In this document: positions 1-6,788 of the stretch, one piece after another
Layout of the letters: every line of letters begins with the position of its first letter
Position numbering within the stretch: position 1 is the first letter of the stretch
Source: JBAZGH01 sp041652935
Lineage (GTDB): Bacteria > Patescibacteriota > Patescibacteriia > Patescibacteriales > XYC2-FULL-47-12
Assembly (NCBI GenBank): GCA_041652935.1
Contig: JBAZGH010000023.1
Span: 1-16,633, forward strand
Direction: 5' to 3'
DNA length: 16,633 nucleotides
Notes under the pieces: generated by a model
What the model saw: only the letters and a program-made list of their open reading frames with translations
Told to the model about the DNA's origin: nothing
Databases searched by the model: none
Program-made: the position numbers and the translations under genes

Positions 1-11
1 TAGCTCGGCGA

Positions 12-413
12 GTGGATGAGGGTGCGATTCCATTTCAAGAAACCATGCGCGCTCTCCAAATAATCATCGAGTGTCTATTACCAACCACGATGACCGTGGG
101 CGGGCGTGAGTACGAAATTCTCGATTTTCTTCAGGATGGCAAATCGTTCGTCAAGAGCGACGTTATGGTCGCTAGAGCGAAGAAAATGAACGCCAATCTC
201 GGAGAGGAAGATGCATGCCACATTCTTGTCTATCAGCATGATATTCCGGCTGCGCTTCAGGGCAAGGTGGTTTTTGTCTTCACGGACTGGCGCCGCCCTG
301 ACGATTCCGGGAGCGTCTGCTACGTCTACTGGGGCGGTGGCCGATGGGTCAGGGGCTGGCGCTGGCTCGACCGCGCTTTCGGCGAGGACGGCCGGGTGCT
401 CCGCCGCAAGTAA
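12..413 (+). CDS. Small GC-rich Trp/Arg-rich hypothetical protein
   Basis: I do not recognise this 133-residue protein. The frame stays open to the left edge, so the GTG at 12 may not be the true start: an in-frame ATG lies at 45, and the gene may also be 5'-partial. The product looks soluble, with no signal peptide or membrane segment. Its C-terminal third is rich in aromatic residues, Gly and Arg (VCYVYWGGGRWVRGWRWLD, about residues 102-120). Codon choice is much more GC-rich than anywhere else in the window, most clearly in the last 130 bases, which suggests different constraints or transfer. A strong terminator follows within 25 bases, so the gene ends its own transcript. It converges on the minus-strand gene to its right. 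That it is a real gene is supported by the terminator and frame length; its function is unknown. Confidence 0.6.
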   Translation: MDEGAIPFQETMRALQIIIECLLPTTMTVGGREYEILDFLQDGKSFVKSDVMVARAKKMNANLGEEDACHILVYQHDIPAALQGKVVFVFTDWRRPDDSGSVCYVYWGGGRWVRGWRWLDRAFGEDGRVLRRK

Positions 414-436
414 GCCCTTGGATCCTTTTGCACTTT

Positions 437-489
437 CCCCGCACTAACTTTTTTCGCAAGAAAGAGGCTCTGGCGCGGGGATTTTTTTA
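437..489 (+). terminator. Rho-independent terminator after the GC-rich gene
   Basis: The outer stem CCCCGC (437-442) pairs with GCGGGG (475-480). An inner hairpin, CTTTTTT / AAGAAAG around a CGC loop, lies between them, and a run of T follows at 482-488. It is positioned to terminate the gene ending at 413. The forked structure is stronger than a simple terminator. Confidence 0.8.
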
Positions 490-536
490 TTTAAAGAGCG
501 GATTAATAGGGATATTGTTCATTTTGTTCGTTATCT

Positions 537-974
537 TTATATTTTAATTCGCATTAAATCTTCAGCTAAAATAATATTTTTATAGTTTTTTATTTTTTTC
601 CGCAGAATCGGTAAATCAGCGTCTCTTAAGTGCGTAGCAATTGTTTTTTTAATTTTTGCGCTTTCAGCTAATTTTATAATTTGGTCCATAGTAAAATGAT
701 TTGGCGTCGGTTTAATATATCCCGCTTCAATTAGCAGCAAATCTGCATTTTTGGTTATTCGTTTGAGACTGTGGTCAGTATGAAAATGAGACACAAATAA
801 TATGTCAATGGAATGCAGATCAATCCCCTGGTCAATCAAGCGTCCAATTGAAGTATGCCCGAGATCTAGCAATATTTTTTTTCGGCCAACTTCTAAAAAA
901 TAGCATGAAGGATGCCTGAATTTTGTCGGCATCATGGCGCCGGACCCGATAATTGTTAGCTGAAAATTATCCAT
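537..974 (-). CDS. Metallo-beta-lactamase-fold hydrolase, internally deleted (RNase Z-like)
   Basis: The 145-residue product has both ends of an RNase Z-like MBL protein but not the middle. The N-terminus carries the strand with GSGAMMPT (about 10-17), LDLG (36-39) and metal motif I as HFHTDH (63-68). The C-terminus carries ADLLLIEAGY (77-86), a THL histidine (H115) and the ending ILAEDLMRI typical of the family. Relatives are usually about 240-260 residues. Here the sequence passes directly from the HxHxDH loop to LKRITKNAD, so about 100 residues holding the next metal His and the bridging Asp are absent. The frame is open across the junction, near 765-772. It could be a non-catalytic remnant, a minimal variant or an assembly artefact. 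It starts 31 bases downstream of def and probably shares its transcript. No Shine-Dalgarno sequence is seen. Confidence 0.75.
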   Translation of the reverse strand: MDNFQLTIIGSGAMMPTKFRHPSCYFLEVGRKKILLDLGHTSIGRLIDQGIDLHSIDILFVSHFHTDHSLKRITKNADLLLIEAGYIKPTPNHFTMDQIIKLAESAKIKKTIATHLRDADLPILRKKIKNYKNIILAEDLMRIKI

Positions 975-1004
975 ATTTTAAAGCGCCTGTTTTATTAAAT
1001 TTGC

Positions 1005-1466
1005 TTACTTTTCAAACCCCTCCGGCAAATTTTTCTTTTGCAAATAATCCGTAAACAAAATCCCGTTTAAATGGTCTATTTCATGTTGGATGACACGCGC
1101 CAAAAGCCCCTCAGCCCTTATTTTTATCTGATCGTTGTTTTTATTATAGTAGATTACTCGTATTGTTTTATGGCGTTTCACTTGACCGTAAATTTCCGGA
1201 ATAGACAAACAACCCTCTTCACCCAATTCTTTCCGCCATGATTTTGTAGTAATTTTAGGATTTATCAAATGAATCGGTCCGTCTTTTGTATTTATCACTA
1301 TTAATCTAATGTTTTCTTCAACTTGCGGCGCGGCCAGCCCGACGCCGTCTTTTTCCAACATAGTTTTTTCCATATCCAAAACAAGTCGCTTTATTTTATT
1401 GTCAATCTTTTCTATCTTGGCGGATTTTTTTCTTAAGATTGGATTGGGATGAGTTATTATATTCAT
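1005..1466 (-). CDS. def: Peptide deformylase
   Basis: This 153-residue enzyme removes the formyl group from the N-terminal Met of new proteins, acting in the cytoplasm at the ribosome. All three family motifs are intact: GVGLAAPQ (41-48), EGCLSIP (84-90, metal ligand C86) and HEIDHLNG (128-135, ligands H128 and H132, catalytic E129). Length is normal for a compact bacterial deformylase. It lies 79 bases downstream of the PriA-family gene on the same strand, a familiar bacterial priA-def arrangement; fmt, the usual third member, is not in this window. The start codon follows directly on an array of AAATCTT repeats (coding-strand sense) and has no Shine-Dalgarno sequence. The intact motifs contrast with the degraded enzymes on either side. 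Confidence 0.96.
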   Translation of the reverse strand: MNIITHPNPILRKKSAKIEKIDNKIKRLVLDMEKTMLEKDGVGLAAPQVEENIRLIVINTKDGPIHLINPKITTKSWRKELGEEGCLSIPEIYGQVKRHKTIRVIYYNKNNDQIKIRAEGLLARVIQHEIDHLNGILFTDYLQKKNLPEGFEK

Positions 1467-1475
1467 TTCAGATTG

Positions 1476-1517
1476 AAGATTTAAGATTTAAGATTTAAGA
1501 TTTAAGATTTAAGATTT
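1476..1517. repeat. Six perfect tandem copies of AAGATTT
   Basis: The heptamer AAGATTT occurs six times without error. The array is bracketed by direct repeats TTTCAGATTGAA (1466-1477 and 1515-1526), so its ends overlap the flanking repeat. It fills most of the gap between the PriA-family stop and the def start, where it would lie in the def leader. On the coding strand, an upstream GATTTTAGATT can pair with AATCTGAAATC. Slippage could change copy number. Confidence 0.9.
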
Positions 1518-1545
1518 CAGATTGAATAAATCTAAAATCAATAAA

Positions 1546-3492
1546 TTAAGTTAATGGGTCCACGTCAATGCTCCAAGCATTTGATAAATTAGTTAAAACT
1601 TGTTTAAATATATCATTTTTTTGCGCATCAGTCAACTTGATAATCACATTTCTCTGCCAAAAATTTCTAATTTTTTCATTAATCGGCTTAACCGGGCCGA
1701 TAACGCGGATATTGGGTATTGATTTTAACTGATTAGCAACCCGCTCGCTTTCTTTAAGCAGAAAATCATAATCATCGCTTTTGCAGATTAATTTTATCAT
1801 TTTTATATACGGCGGGTACTTTAAAAGTTTTCGATTTTTTAATTCTTGGCTGTAAAAAATATTTTGGTCATTTTGCGAAAGTAATTGCAATAATTTATTA
1901 TCTGGATTGTAAGTTTGAATAATACAATTTTTTACATCATCACGCCGGCAAAGTTGGTTTAAAATTTGCCAGGATTTTTCATCAGTCCTCCAGTCGGGAA
2001 AGTTTAAAATGGAGTCAATATTAACCGCGGCTATCAGCGATAAGTTGGGCGAGGTTAACGGCAGAGAAATTTGCGTGCCGATTAAGACATTTATTTTATT
2101 GTCAATAAATTCTTGATATTTTTGTTTAGCAGTTTTTAAGAGGGATGTGTTGCTCGGGTCAACGCAGATAGTTTTTATATCCGTAAATATTTTTTTTAAT
2201 TCCTGCTCAACTTTTTCAATTCCCACTCCGAACCCTTTTATTAAATTAGACCGGCATTGCGGGCAGGCCAGAGGGGAGTTTGTTTTAAAATTGCAATGGT
2301 TGCAGCTTAGCGTCTTTGAGGCATGCTCCATTAGCGCGATATTGCATTTCGGGCACCTAACAACATGCCCGCAGTCTCGGCACATAACAAAAGTGGAGGC
2401 GCCGCGCCTGTTTACAAACAGCATTGCCTGCCCATCGGCATTCAGGGCTTTTTTTATTTCCGCCTGTAAATCTTCAGAAAAAATTGAATAATTGCCCTTC
2501 TTTAATTCATCCCGCATGTTTATGATTTGCCGCCCCCCTAATCCAATAGAATTTGCATTACTCCCCCCGTTACTAGGGGGGGGAGATGAAATTTGCGTAT
2601 CAAAATACGCTTTGACTGACGGTGCTACAGTACCGAAAGTTAATTGGCAATTATAAACTTCAGCTTTTTGGGCGATGACAGTCCTGGCATCAAAGCGGGG
2701 ATTCATATCCCATTGCTTATAGCTTAAGCTTTGCTCTTCATCAACAATAATATGCCCCAAATTATAAAAAGGGGTTAGAACAGCACGCCGGGTTCCGAGA
2801 AAAATTTTAGCGCTGCCGGTCTGCGCTTTGCGCCAATTTATGTACTGGTCCGACTTTGTCAGTTCGCTGTGCAATAGTATTATTTTTTCATTAGGGAATT
2901 TTTGCTCCAGCCAATTTAAAGTTTGCGGAATCAGCATCAGCTCCGGAACTAAAAATAAAACCTGTTTTTTTTCTTGGAGAGTTTTGTGTATTATTTTAAA
3001 ATATTCTTTTTGACGTTCTGATAGAGTGTTAATTATTAGATTCACCCCTTCGTTTTGGTTGCATCCATGGCGCTTCCCTTTAGTAAGAATAGAAGAATTA
3101 ATTAATGACAAATTCATTTTAGCCATAGACTCGACAACTTTTTTTGCTTTTCTTTTAGGCGTTTCCGCTGTTAGATGCTTTAAAATTATTCCCAGTGGAG
3201 AAAAATAATAAGCGCTGATGAATTCAGCAAGCTCAAGGTCTTTGTTTCCGACAATCGGATGCTCATCCAGTATTTTAATTATCGGCTTGTATTTTAAATC
3301 TTCGCGGGGAGCTTTAGGAATAATATCCCGCACTATTCCGGCAACATTGCGGTAATAAAGCTGCGCCTCAATAATCTGCCCGATTTTTATCCCGTCGTCA
3401 AAACCGCCCGCGCTATAAGTGTAAACTTGCGGTTTAGAAATAGGAAGTTTAGTTAGGGGGATTATATTTATATACATATAATATGTTGTCAT
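1546..3492 (-). CDS. priA: PriA-family primosomal protein N', predicted helicase-inactive
   Basis: The 648-residue product aligns by eye along PriA, the replication-restart protein. An N-terminal DNA-binding part comes first (about 5-110). Helicase-like blocks follow, with LVPELMLIPQ (181-190), GTRRAVLTPF (233-242) and DEEQSLSYKQ (251-260). The zinc region has eight Cys in four CxxC pairs (371-413), then come IGTQ (471-474) and a PriA-type C-terminus with YPPY (559-562). Catalytic motifs are missing or altered: no GxTGSGKT P-loop before LVPE, DEEH reads DEEQ, GSATPS reads GTVAPS, the KG of GTQM-x-x-KG is gone, and the AGRAGR arginine-finger motif reads LCRRDD. DNA binding and scaffolding may survive without ATP-driven unwinding. 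Residues 302-321 (SSPPPSNGGSNANSIGLGGR) overlap a GC palindrome. Starts at residue 1 or Met6 are both possible. Confidence 0.9.
   Translation of the reverse strand: MTTYYMYINIIPLTKLPISKPQVYTYSAGGFDDGIKIGQIIEAQLYYRNVAGIVRDIIPKAPREDLKYKPIIKILDEHPIVGNKDLELAEFISAYYFSPLGIILKHLTAETPKRKAKKVVESMAKMNLSLINSSILTKGKRHGCNQNEGVNLIINTLSERQKEYFKIIHKTLQEKKQVLFLVPELMLIPQTLNWLEQKFPNEKIILLHSELTKSDQYINWRKAQTGSAKIFLGTRRAVLTPFYNLGHIIVDEEQSLSYKQWDMNPRFDARTVIAQKAEVYNCQLTFGTVAPSVKAYFDTQISSPPPSNGGSNANSIGLGGRQIINMRDELKKGNYSIFSEDLQAEIKKALNADGQAMLFVNRRGASTFVMCRDCGHVVRCPKCNIALMEHASKTLSCNHCNFKTNSPLACPQCRSNLIKGFGVGIEKVEQELKKIFTDIKTICVDPSNTSLLKTAKQKYQEFIDNKINVLIGTQISLPLTSPNLSLIAAVNIDSILNFPDWRTDEKSWQILNQLCRRDDVKNCIIQTYNPDNKLLQLLSQNDQNIFYSQELKNRKLLKYPPYIKMIKLICKSDDYDFLLKESERVANQLKSIPNIRVIGPVKPINEKIRNFWQRNVIIKLTDAQKNDIFKQVLTNLSNAWSIDVDPLT
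2531..2585. repeat. GC palindrome inserted in frame within the PriA-family gene
   Basis: CTCCCCCC (2561-2568) faces GGGGGGGGAG (2576-2585) across a 7-base GTTACTA loop, and a second C-run, CCCCCC (2533-2538), lies 22 bases before it. The segment falls where PriA proteins have a variable linker and encodes the low-complexity residues SSPPPSNGG...IGLGGR. The form resembles C-run/G-run intergenic palindromes seen in many bacterial genomes, captured in a reading frame. Confidence 0.65.
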
Positions 3493-3508
3493 TTTCGTGT
3501 CGAGATGA

Positions 3509-3540
3509 CAAAAACAAAAAAGCCGTTATTATTAGCGGCT
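3509..3540 (-). terminator. Rho-independent terminator between the LigB-like and PriA-family genes
   Basis: On the minus strand AGCCG...CGGCT (3521-3540) forms a stem, extended by TA pairs to a short loop, and is followed by TTTTTTGTTTTTG (3509-3520). It lies between the LigB-like stop (3577) and the PriA-family start (3492). The PriA-family gene therefore probably needs its own promoter in the few bases below the terminator, or depends on read-through. Confidence 0.8.
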
Positions 3541-3576
3541 TCATCTTAACATTCTGCTATTTGTTAGTCAAAAAAT

Positions 3577-4362
3577 TTACAGCTTGAATTCGGCGGTTAA
3601 ATTGCCCACCCCAAACGGGCTTTCATATGACAAAATATCAGCTTGATGGTTTATTTTTTCCAGCACTCCCAGAAAAATTAAAAGCGCGCTCATTTCATTA
3701 AAGCCGGCGCCGGCCGCCTGTTCCGGGTTTGTTTCTGATGTTTCCCTGTATTTTTTTTCTTTAATAAAATCAATTATTTTTTGGTCGAATTTTTTCGCTT
3801 TCGGCGAGTATCCGTCGGGGGAATTTTTACTAAGCTTGTTTGAAGTTTCAATAGAGGCGACTAAAGCTATTCTTTTTTTGCTATTAATTATAATTTCCGC
3901 CAGCTCCTGCCCGAATTTAAAATGCTCCCCGAAAGAAAGCCCCGAGGGATTTAAGGGAACTACGCCCGCATTTTTTTTATGAGCGCATAAAAAATTAAGG
4001 GGAACTAAGCAGCGGTACCCAAGCTCTTCGGCCGTTACCAGCTTAAGCGAATTCCTATCCCGCAAATTATCTTTAACCTCAGCTATTAAATAATCATCGC
4101 CGTGGTAGTTTGGCTTTATGGAAAAATCTCCGAATTCATGGAAGCCCCCTCTATAGTTAGGGGAAAAATTTATAGTGAAATATTCTTCAGCCGGCGGGTT
4201 ATCGGGAGTTATAATAACAGCATCATCAATCATCGCCGAATAAAAATTTTCCTCCAGCTTTCGCAGGGCGTTGTTCGTTTTTTCCAGTTTTTTTGCATTC
4301 TCTTTCCCGATAGCCGGAATAAGCAGGGGAGAATGGGGAGTAATAGCCGCAAAGTTCAACAT
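3577..4362 (-). CDS. LigB/Memo-like (class III extradiol dioxygenase fold) protein lacking metal ligands
   Basis: This 261-residue protein matches the class III extradiol dioxygenase/Memo/AmmeMemoRadiSam-B family. It has an N-terminal ITPHSPLLIPAIG (7-19), a central LVPLNFL (119-125), KRIALVASIETSNKL (163-177) and a C-terminal YESPFGVGNL (246-255). The first His is kept (H10), but three typical metal or active-site positions are altered: the SPHG-like motif reads TPDN (52-55), the His-Gly before VPL reads GYR (115-117), and the ASGDLSH motif ends in Asn (SNK, N175). A metal-dependent reaction is therefore doubtful; it may act by binding, or use other ligands. The gene stands alone between an upstream repeat and its own terminator. 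A promoter-like pair lies in the repeat just before the start. The physiological role is unknown. Confidence 0.75.
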   Translation of the reverse strand: MLNFAAITPHSPLLIPAIGKENAKKLEKTNNALRKLEENFYSAMIDDAVIITPDNPPAEEYFTINFSPNYRGGFHEFGDFSIKPNYHGDDYLIAEVKDNLRDRNSLKLVTAEELGYRCLVPLNFLCAHKKNAGVVPLNPSGLSFGEHFKFGQELAEIIINSKKRIALVASIETSNKLSKNSPDGYSPKAKKFDQKIIDFIKEKKYRETSETNPEQAAGAGFNEMSALLIFLGVLEKINHQADILSYESPFGVGNLTAEFKL

Positions 4363-4498
4363 ATATAAATTTTTAATTATTCTAAATTATTCTAAAAATT
4401 TACAATGACCAATTTCCAATGACCATTCAATTTCCAAATCCCAATTTTCAATTGGTCATTTGGTATTGGTCATTTACTAGGTTAATTAGACTAATTAG
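4363..4498 (-). repeat. Dispersed palindromic repeat, copy A, upstream of the LigB-like gene
   Basis: The element is built from ATTGGTCATT/AATGACCAAT words in both orientations and abuts the LigB-like start codon. It is related over most of its length to the element before pyrG, which contains one extra internal block. The two share a 22-base identical core (4417-4438 here, reverse complement of 13472-13493) with near-identical sequence on both sides. Relative to the gene that follows, both copies have the same orientation. Confidence 0.85.
4389..4419 (-). promoter_or_regulatory. Candidate sigma70-type promoter inside repeat copy A
   Basis: On the minus strand TTGGAA (4414-4419) is followed after 19 bases by TAGAAT (4389-4394), about 27 bases before the LigB-like start. 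The spacing is longer than ideal, but the pyrG copy has the same arrangement (TTGAAA-19-TATAAT), which supports it. Confidence 0.5.
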
Positions 4499-4512
4499 GC
4501 ATTTAAGAAATT

Positions 4513-5967
4513 TTATTTTTGTAATGACTCTTTCGTAATAACTTCACCTAAGTCATATAAAGCCAATACCCTGGAATGCACCTCCATTATATTTTCCCAT
4601 TTATAGCCCAAGCTTTCAAAAACCTCACCCGAAGCAATCGGGCGTTTTATTCCATTGGAAATTACATATACTGCCGGCGCCACATTTGTTTTTAATAAGT
4701 ACCCGTCCTCAAATTTAACCGGCTCTATTTTTTCATATTTTGCCAGTTCTTCGGCGGTCGCTTTTATGACGGAATAATTCTTGAATTTGGTTTTTAAGAA
4801 TATAGGGTCAATCAAGGGCGCTTTAGTTCCGTTAATCGCGAAATAGACTCCGCCGCTATTAGGGTCCCGGAGCAGGGCGCCCGCAGGATATGCGTCTTCC
4901 GCGGTTATCGGAGCGCTGTCTTTATAATAAGTTAAGTCCTGCGAGCTGGCATCCTCAACCTCTTCCGGATTAAAGCCAAGGGTGCGGAAAACTTCAGGGC
5001 TGGCTATTTTTCTTTTATTGTCATTAACCAATAAATACATATCGCCTTGAGGCGAGCGGACGATTGAGTATTGGGCGAATTTTATCGGGTCGCCCTTTGC
5101 ATATCCGTCAAGATCGGCTTTTTTAACGGTAATAATTTTATTTTGGTCATAACGGGAGGTGAGCGCTCCCTTGCTTAAAAAAGGCCTCTTTTTTCCGTCC
5201 TGGATAATCCAGACGCCCGGTTCGCCCTCAACCTGCACTAAGGAACCCTCAATTAAAATTCGGGTAAAGTATTGGTTCCATAACTTCCAAAAATTATAGT
5301 TGCCGTTATAGACATGCGGAGTATAGTTATATAAAGCGGCAGTCGCTTTATTAACCGGCGTTACAGTTATATCTTGTTTGTTATTTATAGTGTCATAAGG
5401 ATTGGAAAAAGTATAAGTCTGGCCGGCCTGGTATTTAAAGTTTTGCGGATTAACCATATATTCGTAAAATTGCAGCGAAGCCGAGTTGACCTGTTTCCCG
5501 AACCCCTTCCAGCGCTCATTGCATCCGCCTCCGTCCGGACAGCCATATCCAACCGCCCAGTCAATCCTGCTTTGGCTGGGATTTTTTTCGTCAATCAAAC
5601 TTTGTTCTTTTTGCAGCAGAACTAGTAAAAATTGCGGGTTGATGGAAATCGGCTGGCATTTTAATTTTTGCTCTGCCAAAGTTGGATTTTCACTCATTGT
5701 TACTCCGTCGCAGTCATAGTTATTAGCCGCAGCGTTATAAATTATTTCAGCTGCTTTTTTATTATTGCCATAATAATCAATTGCGCTGTAATTAGCGATA
5801 TAGCCGCCCTTATCCGTTAAAAAGTTTTGGATGTCAGCTAAACTCATAGTATTTTTATCCAGGATTTCATTGTCCGAGATAATATAATTCGGGTTGAATT
5901 CCGCAGCTAGCGCGGGTGTTGCCAGCATTATCGCCATAAGAGATGATACCGTGATTTTTTTAAGCAT
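4513..5967 (-). CDS. Exported lysozyme-like protein with four C-terminal repeats
   Basis: The 484-residue product begins with a clear signal peptide (positive MLKK, hydrophobic core, ATPALA-A cleavage region near 22). Residues about 24-235 resemble a lysozyme/lytic-transglycosylase-like domain: INPQFLLVLLQKEQSLI (109-125) places E121 as the likely catalytic acid. It is followed by the Cys-rich GYGCPDGGGCNERWKGFGKQV (140-160) and NKATAALYNYTPHVYNGN (206-223). Residues 241-295, 298-354, 359-416 and 420-476 form four related repeats with the pattern VY-x-I-x-NG-x-KRPI-S-x-VF-x-SLGY, best preserved in the last. It probably acts outside the membrane on or near peptidoglycan, with the repeats as binding modules. 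Enzyme activity is inferred, not shown. It is divergent from greA and has an extended -10 promoter about 25 bases ahead. Confidence 0.75.
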   Translation of the reverse strand: MLKKITVSSLMAIMLATPALAAEFNPNYIISDNEILDKNTMSLADIQNFLTDKGGYIANYSAIDYYGNNKKAAEIIYNAAANNYDCDGVTMSENPTLAEQKLKCQPISINPQFLLVLLQKEQSLIDEKNPSQSRIDWAVGYGCPDGGGCNERWKGFGKQVNSASLQFYEYMVNPQNFKYQAGQTYTFSNPYDTINNKQDITVTPVNKATAALYNYTPHVYNGNYNFWKLWNQYFTRILIEGSLVQVEGEPGVWIIQDGKKRPFLSKGALTSRYDQNKIITVKKADLDGYAKGDPIKFAQYSIVRSPQGDMYLLVNDNKRKIASPEVFRTLGFNPEEVEDASSQDLTYYKDSAPITAEDAYPAGALLRDPNSGGVYFAINGTKAPLIDPIFLKTKFKNYSVIKATAEELAKYEKIEPVKFEDGYLLKTNVAPAVYVISNGIKRPIASGEVFESLGYKWENIMEVHSRVLALYDLGEVITKESLQK

Positions 5968-5998
5968 AAAAAAACATTAAGTAATTAATTTCTATCTA

Positions 5999-6007
5999 AT
6001 TATACCA
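5999..6007 (-). promoter_or_regulatory. Extended -10 promoter for the exported lysozyme-like gene
   Basis: On the minus strand TGGTATAAT is a perfect extended -10 (TGnTATAAT) about 32 bases before the start codon. No good -35 lies at 17 bases, as is usual for extended -10 promoters. The 5968-6226 gap is very AT-rich and holds the two divergent promoters; I see no other gene in it. Confidence 0.6.
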
Positions 6008-6166
6008 TAATATTATATACAATATTACAATTTTTATCCACTAGTTTTTATAATATTTACGGTTGCCTCGTTTTTTTATTTAGCTTATGCACAAATATAA
6101 ATAAAACAGCCATGCAAGTCCTTTATCATGTTAAAAATATTCAAATATTAGCCAATAGTTTACCTC

Positions 6167-6195
6167 TTGCCATTTTTTACGTTTTGTTTTATAGT
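6167..6195 (+). promoter_or_regulatory. Sigma70-type promoter for greA
   Basis: TTGCCA (6167-6172), a 17-base spacer and TATAGT (6190-6195) make the best -35/-10 pair in the window. It predicts a leader of about 25 bases before the greA start at 6227, with no Shine-Dalgarno sequence in it. Confidence 0.7.
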
Positions 6196-6226
6196 TATTC
6201 ACAATGTTTAAAACTAACCAATAATT

Positions 6227-6694
6227 ATGGACATTTCCAACAACAGCCAATTAATTACCAAAGAGGGCATGGAAAAGTTAAAACAAGAGCTTAACCATTT
6301 ACGAAACGTCCGCCGGCATGAGATCGCTGAGAGGATTGAGCGCGCTAAGGAACTGGGTGATTTAAGTGAAAATGCCGAATACTCCGAAGCAAAAGACGAG
6401 CAGGCATTTAATGAGGGCCGTATTTTGGAAATAGAAGGAATGCTTAAAAAATTAACCGTAGTAGAGAGCGCCGGAGGAAGTAATGTAGATCTGGGAAGCA
6501 GGGTAACCGTAGAATGCGGGGGGAAAGAAAAAGAATTTACAATAGTTAGCTTTAACGAAGTTGACCCGGAAAATAATAAAATATCAAATGAATCTCCGAT
6601 AGGACAGGCATTACTTGGCAAGAAGGTGGGGGAAGATGCGGTTGTAAATTTGCCCAGCGGAAAGGCAAGGTATAGAATATTAAAAGTATCATAA
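6227..6694 (+). CDS. greA: Transcription elongation factor GreA
   Basis: GreA enters the RNA polymerase secondary channel and stimulates cleavage of the backtracked RNA 3' end, rescuing stalled complexes. The 155-residue product has the usual length. An N-terminal antiparallel coiled coil (about 8-78) carries the tip loop GDLSENAEYSEAKDEQ (44-59), with the acidic residues D45 and E48 that hold catalytic Mg at the polymerase active site. The C-terminal FKBP-like domain (about 85-155) carries SPIGQALLGKKVGED. The ATG at 6227 is chosen because the coiled coil starts at once and the promoter lies 30-60 bases upstream. It is monocistronic: its own promoter precedes it and a strong terminator follows. 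Confidence 0.97.
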   Translation: MDISNNSQLITKEGMEKLKQELNHLRNVRRHEIAERIERAKELGDLSENAEYSEAKDEQAFNEGRILEIEGMLKKLTVVESAGGSNVDLGSRVTVECGGKEKEFTIVSFNEVDPENNKISNESPIGQALLGKKVGEDAVVNLPSGKARYRILKVS

Positions 6695-6731
6695 AGAATC
6701 CGATAAAATATATAGAAAATTCAACATATAG

Positions 6732-6758
6732 AAAAGCCCCCCAAGCGGGGCTTTTTTT
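6732..6758 (+). terminator. Rho-independent terminator after greA, probably bidirectional
   Basis: AAAAGCCCC (6732-6740) pairs with GGGGCTTTT (6747-6755) around a 6-base loop, followed by further T. The A-run on the 5' side gives a T-run on the other strand, so the same hairpin can end the convergent minus-strand transcript finishing at 6789. Confidence 0.92.
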
Positions 6759-6788
6759 AAAAGCAGTATTTTTATTTAAAGAATAGAG

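Noticed and set aside
1476..1517. CRISPR or iteron-type origin
   Set aside because: A 7-base unit with no spacers, no DnaA-box-like words or replication gene nearby; best described as a simple tandem repeat.
1546..3492. Pseudogene call for the PriA-family gene
   Set aside because: Despite lost motifs there is no stop or frameshift over 648 codons, and the eight zinc Cys and C-terminal motifs are preserved, which argues for continued selection.
5374..5719. Short reading frames on both strands within the exported lysozyme-like gene
   Set aside because: These are other-frame shadows of the 484-residue gene, which has a signal peptide and coherent domains.
6112..6294. 60-residue plus-strand reading frame before and across the greA start
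   Set aside because: It overlaps the greA promoter and N-terminus, has no recognisable features and begins upstream of the predicted transcription start.
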